From Limnoraphis robusta CS-951 (lineage in GTDB: Bacteria; Cyanobacteriota; Cyanobacteriia; Cyanobacteriales; Microcoleaceae): DNA of 22,807 bases. The translations under genes and the position numbers were made by a program. Location: positions 1 to 22,807 of the forward strand of contig NZ_LATL02000170.1 of assembly GCF_000972705.2 (NCBI RefSeq). Direction: 5' to 3'. Below the pieces are notes generated by a model. It was not told where the DNA came from. It was given only the letters and a program-made list of their open reading frames with translations, and ran no database searches. Shown here piece after piece: positions 17,150 to 22,807 of the stretch (position 1 is its first letter; each line of letters begins with the position of its first letter).

Positions 17150-18103
17150 ATGAGTAATCAACGCCCCGGAGCGGATGCCAACCGTTTTCTCGGAGACTTC
17201 AATCGACGGCAGTTTTTGAAAGGGGTTGGCTTTATTGGAGTTGGGGCGAGTACGGGTTTGGCAGATCATATTCTGCACTCCAATACTTCCGTTGAAGCTG
17301 CTGAATTCAACACCTCTTCTGCTGAATTGATTCTCGCTCAAACCTCAGAGAGTTCGGGCGAAATTCCCCGTCGTCCTTTGGGTAAAACGGGTGTAGAAGT
17401 CTCTGCAATTGGCTTGGGGGGCGCGACTCTCGGACAAGCCAAAAGCAAAGAAGAAGCAATTCGCATTATTCACGAGGCGACTGATAATGGTATCACATTC
17501 ATGGATAATGCCTGGGAATATAACAACCATCGCAGTGAAGAATGGATGGGTGAAGCTTTACAGGGACGACGGGATCAAGTCTTTCTGATGACTAAGGTTT
17601 GCACTCACGGACGCGACGCAAGCGTTGCCATGCAGCAACTCGAAGAATCATTACGTCGTCTGAAAACCGATTATATAGACTTGTGGCAGATCCATGAGGT
17701 GATTTATTACAATGACCCGGAGTTAATTTTTCGTCCCGATGGTGCCATTGAAGCCCTCGAACGAGCAAAGCAGGAGGGGAAGGTTAAATTTGTTGGATTT
17801 ACCGGACACAAAGACCCGGCAATTCACTTGGAAATGTTGTCTCACAATTATCCTTTCGATACTGTACAATTGCCAATTAATTGTTTTGATGCCAGCTTTA
17901 TGAGTTTTCAAAACCAGGTTCTTCCCGAACTGGATCGGCAAGGAATTGCCGCGATCGGGATGAAAAGAAGCAGGAGGGGAAGGTTAAATTTGTTGGATTT
18001 ACCGGACACAAAGACCCGGCAATTCACTTGGAAATGTTGTCTCACAATTATCCTTTCGATACTGTACAATTGCCAATTAATTGTTTTGATGCCAGCTTTA
18101 TGA
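17150..18103 (+). CDS. Aldo/keto reductase with Tat signal, 5' part (frame broken by duplication)
   Basis: The frame as assembled encodes 317 aa, of which about 273 are genuine. A twin-arginine leader (NRRQFLKG with a following hydrophobic stretch) suggests Tat export. The reductase domain starts at RRPLGKTGVEVSAIGLGGATLG. The AKR catalytic residues are visible: Asp in FMDNAWEY, Tyr in the same motif, Lys in FLMTKV and His in LWQIHEV. At 17967/17968 a 200-bp direct duplication (D3) shifts the frame, so residues from about 274 on are frameshifted sequence. Joining 17150-17967, 18168-18243 and 18542-18775 gives an uninterrupted 375-aa protein, the normal size for a Tat-signal AKR. The break is therefore probably an assembly artefact. 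Substrate unknown; an exported NAD(P)H-type oxidoreductase is inferred. Confidence 0.85.
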   Translation: MSNQRPGADANRFLGDFNRRQFLKGVGFIGVGASTGLADHILHSNTSVEAAEFNTSSAELILAQTSESSGEIPRRPLGKTGVEVSAIGLGGATLGQAKSKEEAIRIIHEATDNGITFMDNAWEYNNHRSEEWMGEALQGRRDQVFLMTKVCTHGRDASVAMQQLEESLRRLKTDYIDLWQIHEVIYYNDPELIFRPDGAIEALERAKQEGKVKFVGFTGHKDPAIHLEMLSHNYPFDTVQLPINCFDASFMSFQNQVLPELDRQGIAAIGMKRSRRGRLNLLDLPDTKTRQFTWKCCLTIILSILYNCQLIVLMPAL

Positions 18104-18167
18104 GTTTTCAAAACCAGGTTCTTCCCGAACTGGATCGGCAAGGAATTGCCGCGATCGGGATGAAAAG
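17768..18167. repeat. Tandem duplication D3, exact 200-bp unit
   Basis: 17768-17967 is identical to 17968-18167, abutting with no spacer. The unit is not a multiple of three and breaks the aldo/keto reductase frame; removing one copy restores it. Confidence 0.98.
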
Positions 18168-18507
18168 TTTAAGCGGAAATGGAGAAGCGGTAAAAAAAGG
18201 TTTGGTAACGCCTCAAGAAGCTATCCGTTATGCGATGAGTATGCCCATTGCAACATTAGTTAGCGGGATTGATTCGGTGGAAGTGCTGCGGCAAAATATA
18301 GCGATCGCTCGCGATTTTCAACCGATGACAGCGCAAGAAATGCAGGCATTGCGAGAGCGGGTTGTTCCCTATGCCACCGATGGGCGATTTGAGTTATTTA
18401 AGTCTTCTAAAAAATTTGATGCTGATGTTGGCAGGAAGCAACACGGTTTCCGACTCAAGACCAACTGCCAACTTGATCTAAAAAGCCGATTTTTCCTCTT
18501 GAGTTGA
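18028..18507 (+). pseudogene. Aldo/keto reductase, 3' part, first copy
   Basis: In the correct reductase frame this segment reads from the second D3 copy (EMLSHNYPFDTVQLPIN) through GMKSLSGNGEAVKKGLVTP and MPIATLVSGIDSVEVLRQNI, the C-terminal cofactor-binding part of the AKR barrel. After RKQHGF one T is missing from a homopolymer (three T versus four in the second copy), so its last residues are frameshifted and the frame ends late, at 18507. The leading TTG start is only an artefact of the broken frame. Confidence 0.7.
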
Positions 18508-18840
18508 ACTTGCTCAATAGTGTTTTTAATCAGGATATTTCCCCATTGCAACATTAGTTAGCGGGATTGATTCGGTGGAAGTGCTGCGGCAAAATATAGC
18601 GATCGCTCGCGATTTTCAACCGATGACAGCGCAAGAAATGCAGGCATTGCGAGAGCGGGTTGTTCCCTATGCCACCGATGGGCGATTTGAGTTATTTAAG
18701 TCTTCTAAAAAATTTGATGCTGATGTTGGCAGGAAGCAACACGGTTTTCCGACTCAAGACCAACTGCCAACTTGATCTAAAAAGCCGATTTTTCCTCTTG
18801 AGTTGAACTTGCTCAATAGTGTTTTTAATCAGGATATTTC
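18244..18840. repeat. Tandem duplication D4, 298/299 bp
   Basis: 18244-18541 is repeated as 18542-18840, differing only by one T in a homopolymer (three T in the first copy, four in the second). It covers the 3' end of the reductase gene and the gap before the PEBP-like gene. Confidence 0.97.
18542..18775 (+). pseudogene. Aldo/keto reductase, 3' end, second copy (likely the correct C-terminus)
   Basis: The second copy of the reductase 3' end, from PIATLVSGIDSVEVL to KQHGFPTQDQLPT and a TGA at 18773-18775. The four-T homopolymer here gives the in-frame ending used in the reconstructed 375-aa protein. As assembled it has no start of its own. Confidence 0.7.
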
Positions 18841-18841
18841 A

Positions 18842-19114
18842 ATGGGACTAAACATTAAGAATTTGCGGATTGTTAGCCCTGCATTTACTGCCGGCGATCG
18901 CATTCCCAAACGCTATACCAGCGAAGGCGAAAATGTCTCACCTGCTTTGGAATGGAGCGGGTTGCCGTCAGGAACCCAACAATTAGCATTAATCTGCCAT
19001 GACCCGGATGCACCGATGCCTCGCGGGTTTACCCACTGGGTTCTCTATGGCATCCCGGCAACTGTTAATCAGCTTGCAGAAGCGGATGGCCCCCACCACT
19101 ACTATTTCGAGTGA
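18842..19114 (+). pseudogene. Truncated PEBP-family (YbhB/YbcL-like) gene
   Basis: 90 aa from ATG 18842, with an AGGA about 7 bp upstream. It begins LRIVSPAFTAGDRIPKRYT and continues with SPALEWSGLPSGTQQLALICHDPDAP and FTHWVLYGIPA, the standard first half of a phosphatidylethanolamine-binding-protein-like domain including the DPDAP ligand-site motif. After QLAEADG it jumps to PHHYYFE and stops. In full-length members (about 150-180 aa) the GPCPP-type segment comes before the HHYYF strand and about 60 residues follow, so both an internal deletion and a C-terminal loss are indicated. It lies 66 bp after the reductase on the same strand. The break lies close to the 3' end of the eCIS genes on the opposite strand, so a rearrangement point is plausible. 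Confidence 0.7.
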
Positions 19115-19151
19115 CAGGAGCCATTTATGCTACCATTTTAACAGGAGTTAA

Positions 19152-19229
19152 TTAATCGTCATCAGAAAATCGAGAACCACCGTCTTGTGACTGGGGATGC
19201 TCATTGTTAGGATTTCTTTGCGAACCCAT
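19152..19229 (-). CDS. Possible 25-residue peptide with a DGGSRFS motif
   Basis: The frame reads MGSQRNPNNEHPQS, then QDGGSRFSDDD and a stop. There is no clear ribosome-binding site and the frame has a stop just upstream of the ATG. It matters because DGGSRFS also occurs in the small exported peptide at 15144-15347, and the two 24-base stretches differ at three bases, two of them synonymous wobble changes (GAT/GAC, GGA/GGT). Acidic C-terminus, no signal peptide. It could be a truncated piece of a longer peptide gene. Apart from this and the detached spike tail, 19115-19450 holds nothing recognisable. Confidence 0.4.
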   Translation of the reverse strand: MGSQRNPNNEHPQSQDGGSRFSDDD

Positions 19230-19327
19230 TAATCAGTATTGCTCTCGGTGCGGTGACTGGTTAATTATCAGTTTTAGTGAAGAACAACGGGCAAACGCTC
19301 CAGTCTAATAGTTTGTAATGATAGAAT

Positions 19328-19450
19328 TCAATTTAACTTAATCAATGCTCCTTGAACAGTAATAACTCCGCTCGCTTGGATATCAATATTACCTGCTGAT
19401 TTAAGACTGATTCCAGTACGATCCATCTTGAATGTATGACCACTTGGAGT
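19328..19450 (-). pseudogene. Detached 3' end of the spike gene
   Basis: Read on the minus strand in the frame of the spike protein, this continues from CIEVK through TPSGHTFKMDRTGISLKSAG and then NIDIQASGVITVQGALIKLN to a TGA at 19328-19330, the beta-helical repeats typical of a gp5/VgrG needle tip. Duplication D5 separates it from the rest of the gene. Collapsing D5 gives a 590-aa spike ending here. Confidence 0.75.
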
Positions 19451-19795
19451 TTTTACTTCAATACAACGGTTTTTATCATCTAATCGTAACTCATGTTTGC
19501 CCTTTGTTTTTACTTCGATAGCCTTTTCGGTGTCATTTAACCGAATCTGATGTCCGTCTGTTGTCTCAATATAAACACCCGCTTTACTATTCCCTTGATC
19601 TTCTTCTATAAACTGAATTTGATTTTACTTCAATACAACGGTTTTTATCATCTAATCGTAACTCATGTTTGCCCTTTGTTTTTACTTCGATAGCCTTTTC
19701 GGTGTCATTTAACCGAATCTGATGTCCGTCTGTTGTCTCAATATAAACACCCGCTTTACTATTCCCTTGATCTTCTTCTATAAACTGAATTTGAT
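19451..19795. repeat. Tandem duplication D5, 172-bp unit
   Basis: 19451-19623 is identical to 19623-19795 (offset 172). The unit is not a multiple of three and cuts the spike gene; the assembled frame runs on for only a few shifted residues past the junction to a stop at 19587. Confidence 0.97.
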
Positions 19796-21272
19796 GACCC
19801 GTGCGTGTTTTGAATGTTCGCACTCGGACATTGCTATCTCGAACACTTTCAGCGACTGGTTTTGGAGGAAGATCTTCACCGTTCCAAACCCCTCCTAAAA
19901 TGTAAGGACGGTGAATATTTCCATGCTCAAATCCAACTAATACTTCATCATTGATTTCCGGCAAACAGTCAAATCCTCGTCCCTTTCCCGCACCAATTGC
20001 TACAACTCTAGCCCAATGACTCGCGTGAGCATTTTCTCCCGTTTTAGGGGTGAGGGTGGGAAACCAAACTTTCACTCGCCCTAACCCTTCAGGATCTTGA
20101 TTATTGGTGACAATTCCAACTAAAAAACTTTGTCCAGGTTGAAGACGAGTAGGGGGAGAAAGTGTTGTTAATAAATCGCCTCCGCGCAATCCCCGCACGC
20201 TAAACTCGGTGGTATATACTCGTTCAAAATAGGTGTGACGAGTCTCCGTAACGTAGTAGGAACCGCTGTGTTTTCCTAACTCTTCTAATATTACCGTTCG
20301 TCCGGGTCGAATGTTAGGATTTCCCTCGGCTTTAGCATCTGCATAAACAAATTGTCCGCCCAATTCATCAAATAAAGCTTGGGCGATCGCATCGGCTTCT
20401 TTGGGTGTAGAAATGGGTTGATCGACAACATAAACTGTCGGTTTAGTCGGCTTTCCTTTAAATTCAGAAATTGCCACACTTCCTTGACCATTTTCAGTTT
20501 TTGTGATAACATTTTCAGAATTACGAGTCGAAACAATTGGCTTTTTTTGTTTGTAGTCCCAAGCTCTAACATTGACTTCTTTAACCTGTTCGGCGCTGGT
20601 AACACGCACTCGAAAACTGTGCAAGTCTGTCAGCCATGTGAGTTTTATTTTTTGGGTCGATGTGGGACGGCGAAAGTTTAATTTTCCATCTTGAACAAAC
20701 AGTTCAAATCCAATTCTAGCGGCCCGTTCTCGCAAAAATTCCATGTTGGTTTGATTGTTTTGAAAAACGTACTCGTGGGGAATTCCACTCTCGTCAATTT
20801 GACCGGGTTCTATGACAACTTCAGCAAGAATTTTCTTGACAATATCGCTATCTGTCATTCCTTGAAACGAACGATTCCACCGTCCTCGATGTAGACGATG
20901 GGAAATATCATAACCTCGAATTACAATCGGCGCTTGGGATTGTTCCGTGAAATGGGTTTCAATGGCTGTAATTTCTCCTTCTATTAAATATTCTTCTTTT
21001 TCTTCGCTAAAATCTTGTGATTCTGTTGTACTTGAACTAAAGCCTATTTTAACTTTTTTGCCAAATTGTAGCAGGTCTTGATGTTTCCACTTTTTTTCCT
21101 CTTGACGACCTGGGAAATAGTCATTTCTAATTACAATGGTGAACATTGCGGGTAGATGCAGACTTTCTTCGACAATGATTTGCACTACATCTTCCAAAAC
21201 CAACTTCATTTTTTCCGGGGATTGACCTTCAATATAAACTTTTGGAAGTGCGAGATAATTTGCTGATGTCAT
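19587..21272 (-). CDS. eCIS spike protein, VgrG/gp27-gp5-like (Afp8-type)
   Basis: 561 aa as assembled, 590 aa when duplication D5 is collapsed (true end 19328). Residues about 10-360 form the gp27-like hub (MKLVLEDVVQIIVEESLHLPAMF, YDISHRLHRGRW, TNMEFLRERAARIGFELFV). An OB-fold segment follows (LVGIVTNNQDPEGLGRVKVWFPTL, HASHWARVVAIGAGKGRG, EINDEVLVGFEHGNIHRPYILGGVWNG), then beta-helical needle repeats (GHQIRLNDTEKAIEVK). This is the tail tip of a contractile injection system and would pierce the target membrane. It carries no fused toxin domain. Gene order (tube-initiator-like gene upstream, same strand) fits extracellular CIS loci; in some cyanobacteria such particles attach to thylakoids. 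The ATG at 21272 lacks a strong ribosome-binding site. Confidence 0.88.
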   Translation of the reverse strand: MTSANYLALPKVYIEGQSPEKMKLVLEDVVQIIVEESLHLPAMFTIVIRNDYFPGRQEEKKWKHQDLLQFGKKVKIGFSSSTTESQDFSEEKEEYLIEGEITAIETHFTEQSQAPIVIRGYDISHRLHRGRWNRSFQGMTDSDIVKKILAEVVIEPGQIDESGIPHEYVFQNNQTNMEFLRERAARIGFELFVQDGKLNFRRPTSTQKIKLTWLTDLHSFRVRVTSAEQVKEVNVRAWDYKQKKPIVSTRNSENVITKTENGQGSVAISEFKGKPTKPTVYVVDQPISTPKEADAIAQALFDELGGQFVYADAKAEGNPNIRPGRTVILEELGKHSGSYYVTETRHTYFERVYTTEFSVRGLRGGDLLTTLSPPTRLQPGQSFLVGIVTNNQDPEGLGRVKVWFPTLTPKTGENAHASHWARVVAIGAGKGRGFDCLPEINDEVLVGFEHGNIHRPYILGGVWNGEDLPPKPVAESVRDSNVRVRTFKTRTGHQIQFIEEDQGNSKAGVYIETTDGHQIRLNDTEKAIEVKTKGKHELRLDDKNRCIEVKSNSVYRRRSRE

Positions 21273-21581
21273 AGGAGTTAATTCTTAAAAATAGTTGTTG
21301 ATTCTATTGAGATTGAGATGAATTTATAACCGACCTTTCCGATTATTTTTGTCTTTCTTACGATTATCTAAACTTTCGACAATGATTTGCACTACATCTT
21401 CCAAAACCAACTTCATTTTTTCCGGGGATTGACCTTCAATATAAACTTTTGGAAGTGCGAGATAATTTGCTGATGTCATAGGAGTTAATTCTTAAAAATA
21501 GTTGTTGATTCTATTGAGATTGAGATGAATTTATAACCGACCTTTCCGATTATTTTTGTCTTTCTTACGATTATCTAAACT
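21168..21581. repeat. Tandem duplication D6, exact 207-bp unit
   Basis: 21168-21374 is identical to 21375-21581. It spans the 5' end of the spike gene, the intergenic gap and the 3' end of the tube-initiator-like gene, so both gene ends are present twice. The extra copies create an artificial 51-residue frame (21324-21479) joining the spike N-terminus to the C-terminal tail of its neighbour. Confidence 0.98.
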
Positions 21582-22106
21582 ATCGATTTCACGGCGAACT
21601 GTAGAAAGTTTATCGGAGACTTGATCAATTTTATCGTCAACTCGAAGTGACCCGGAAGGCTGAGTATCTTCTACCTCTTTAAGGGTTAAACTATCGATCA
21701 CCGCTCTCACGGGTGTTCCATCGCTGAGAAACATTGTAAGTTTATAGTTGAGTCGTTCGATAAAGCATCGCCGAAGATAAACTTGATTTCCCCAAATTAA
21801 CATATAAATTGGCGGACGTTCTTTTCCTTTCGCAAATTCTACAGCTTTCCGAAAGGGTTCAATAAAAGCTGTTACCACGTTAATTCCGGCTTCGTAGGTA
21901 TCAAATAAAATATTATTAATTGTTACTTTGTAGGCTTTGGTGTGAGAAAAGCTGACTTTAGGAATTCCGCGATCCTGACTCCGCGAACCGGGATTATCTG
22001 CGGTTTCTACGACTCCCTCAAATACTAATTCTCCGGGGTTAAACATAAATACGATATCCGGTGCATTATCCTGACATTTTAGGGTTGCTTTAACAAGCTG
22101 TGTCAT
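21531..22106 (-). CDS. eCIS tube-initiator-like protein (Afp7/CIS-tube family)
   Basis: 191 aa from ATG 22106, chosen over the start at 22127 because AGGAG lies 6 bp upstream. The body (about 5-150) follows the CIS tube/Afp7 pattern: VKATLKCQD, FMFNPGELVFEG, KVSFSHTKAYKVTINNILFDTYEAG, PPIYMLIWGNQVYLRRCFIERLNYKLTMF, PVRAVIDSLTLKEVE. Such proteins join the inner tube to the spike. The C-terminal 35 residues are charged and Lys/Arg-rich, and no LysM domain is visible, which makes it shorter than many Afp7 proteins. The spike gene follows on the same strand (gap 258 bp as assembled, 51 bp if D6 is collapsed), consistent with an operon. Confidence 0.82.
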   Translation of the reverse strand: MTQLVKATLKCQDNAPDIVFMFNPGELVFEGVVETADNPGSRSQDRGIPKVSFSHTKAYKVTINNILFDTYEAGINVVTAFIEPFRKAVEFAKGKERPPIYMLIWGNQVYLRRCFIERLNYKLTMFLSDGTPVRAVIDSLTLKEVEDTQPSGSLRVDDKIDQVSDKLSTVRREIDSLDNRKKDKNNRKGRL

Positions 22107-22144
22107 CAGAGTCTCCTTGAAAAACAATTAAGAATATACAGAAT

Positions 22145-22807
22145 TTACCGGGGGATATTACCTCTATAATAAAATCCCAAACGTTCTCGTTCTGTCTCGA
22201 TTTTAAATTGTAAGAGTTGATAAACTTTTTGGGTGAGTGTTTGTAATTTATAATTGACTAATGAAACCGTCGATCCGGTTTGGGTTTGAAGCTGTCCGAC
22301 TGGAGATGTATTTGAGGAAAATGCAGATGCTTTTACGGGATTTGTTTGACTGATAGTATCCAGCCAAGCTAGAGAACCATCGGTTTTGAAATGATGACTT
22401 TCTCGTTCTATTTCTAACTTTTGTCGCAATAAATTAGAAACTTTTCGCGCTAACATTTCCAACTGTTCCTCATCAATTAAAACAGATTCTTCGCGTTCTC
22501 CCATTACTTTTTCCGCTTTTGTTGGAGAACTTGAAACCGATGCTGGACTATCTGGAATAGATTCTTTTTGTTCTCTTGTAATCAATTTTGAACTCTCTGA
22601 AGTCAATTGAGAATTAGATGAGGGGTTGAAGTTCTCATAATCGATAAGTTCCGTCAGATTTGACCATGACTCTTGTACATTGTCTGTCGCTGGAACACTT
22701 TCAGCACTTAGATCAAATTGACTTGACCAAGGTTCTGGTATTTCATCATTTTGAAAAGAAGTTCTCTCGGGTGAAGGTTCTGAAGTTTTTGGAGATACAA
22801 TCAAATC
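22145..22807 (-). CDS. Unrecognised eCIS-operon protein, 5' end outside the window
   Basis: At least 219 residues; the frame is open to the right edge. The N-terminal two thirds are low-complexity, rich in Ser, Pro, Glu and Thr and probably disordered. Two copies of a helical motif of the form L-A/T-x-KV-x2-LL-x4-E-x-ERE follow: LARKVSNLLRQKLEIERES and LTQKVYQLLQFKIETERER, the second ending in LGFYYRGNIPR. It ends 38 bp before the tube-initiator-like gene on the same strand. I do not recognise the family with certainty; its place in the operon suggests an accessory structural or assembly protein of the injection system. Confidence 0.65.
   Translation of the reverse strand, partial: DLIVSPKTSEPSPERTSFQNDEIPEPWSSQFDLSAESVPATDNVQESWSNLTELIDYENFNPSSNSQLTSESSKLITREQKESIPDSPASVSSSPTKAEKVMGEREESVLIDEEQLEMLARKVSNLLRQKLEIERESHHFKTDGSLAWLDTISQTNPVKASAFSSNTSPVGQLQTQTGSTVSLVNYKLQTLTQKVYQLLQFKIETERERLGFYYRGNIPR

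Noticed and set aside
21324..21479. 51-residue frame joining the spike N-terminus to the neighbour's C-terminal tail
   Set aside because: It exists only because of duplication D6.
6257..22807. DGR reverse transcriptase, Avd gene or template repeat near the FGE genes
   Set aside because: No frame shows reverse-transcriptase motifs, the 106-aa coiled-coil protein does not look like Avd, and no AAC-rich copy of a variable region was seen in the intergenic sequence on either strand.
6257..22807. Insertion sequences or integrase as the cause of the six direct duplications
   Set aside because: No transposase frame, no terminal inverted repeats and no common junction sequence; units differ in length and content, which fits independent overlaps better than a mobile element.
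6257..22807. tRNA or rRNA genes
   Set aside because: No cloverleaf-like sequence or rRNA core motif was recognised by eye; a covariance-model search would be needed to exclude short RNAs.

Overview
The window looks like a piece of a filamentous cyanobacterial chromosome. The supporting signs are HIP1 palindromes (GCGATCGC, e.g. at 6538, 6598, 11271, 12488 and 13002), a 37-bp CRISPR repeat ending in ATTGAAAC, paralogous FGE/SUMF1-type genes, a standalone MshEN-like protein and cyanobacterial-style contractile-injection genes. The genus cannot be fixed from sequence alone.

Layout. 1-6256: a very large CRISPR array (87 repeats, 86 spacers in view, open at the left edge, no cas genes). 6243-7100: a membrane pentapeptide-repeat gene on the minus strand whose stop codon lies inside the last CRISPR repeat. 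7367-7702: a photolyase C-terminal remnant. 7747-14603 (all minus strand): an FGE/C-type-lectin-fold gene, a small coiled-coil gene, then three overlapping or abutting genes that read 5'->3' as VMAP-like protein, MoxR AAA+ ATPase, and a SAV_2336/vWA-like protein fused to an FGE domain. This matches the vWA-MoxR-VMAP ternary conflict systems known from comparative genomics of multicellular bacteria. 14821-15347: an MshEN-like small protein and a small exported peptide. 15602-16438: a third FGE gene. 16687-16836: a fragment resembling an AIPR N-terminus. 17150-19114: a Tat-signal aldo/keto reductase and a truncated PEBP-family gene. 19328-22807 (minus): part of an extracellular contractile injection system (eCIS) operon, with an unrecognised edge gene, a tube-initiator-like protein and a VgrG/gp27-gp5-like spike.

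The most interesting biology is the set of three FGE genes. Their last 25-26 codons before the conserved FRV motif keep the C-R-S-A-x-R scaffold but differ at almost every other position. In the ternary-system gene the variable codons are nearly all NNC or NNT. That is the signature of variable regions written by a diversity-generating retroelement (DGR) from AAC/AAT template codons. No reverse transcriptase or template repeat is in the window. The inferred picture is a switchable sensor: VMAP and MoxR coupled to a vWA-like protein carrying a hypervariable lectin-fold receptor, with two free receptor paralogs nearby.

A major caution concerns assembly. From 13.6 to 21.6 kb there are six abutting direct duplications of 172-299 bp, exact or differing only by one homopolymer base. 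Collapsing them restores full-length frames for the aldo/keto reductase (375 aa) and the spike protein (590 aa). They look more like unmerged contig overlaps than biology, so the broken genes here should not be taken as true pseudogenes without checking reads.
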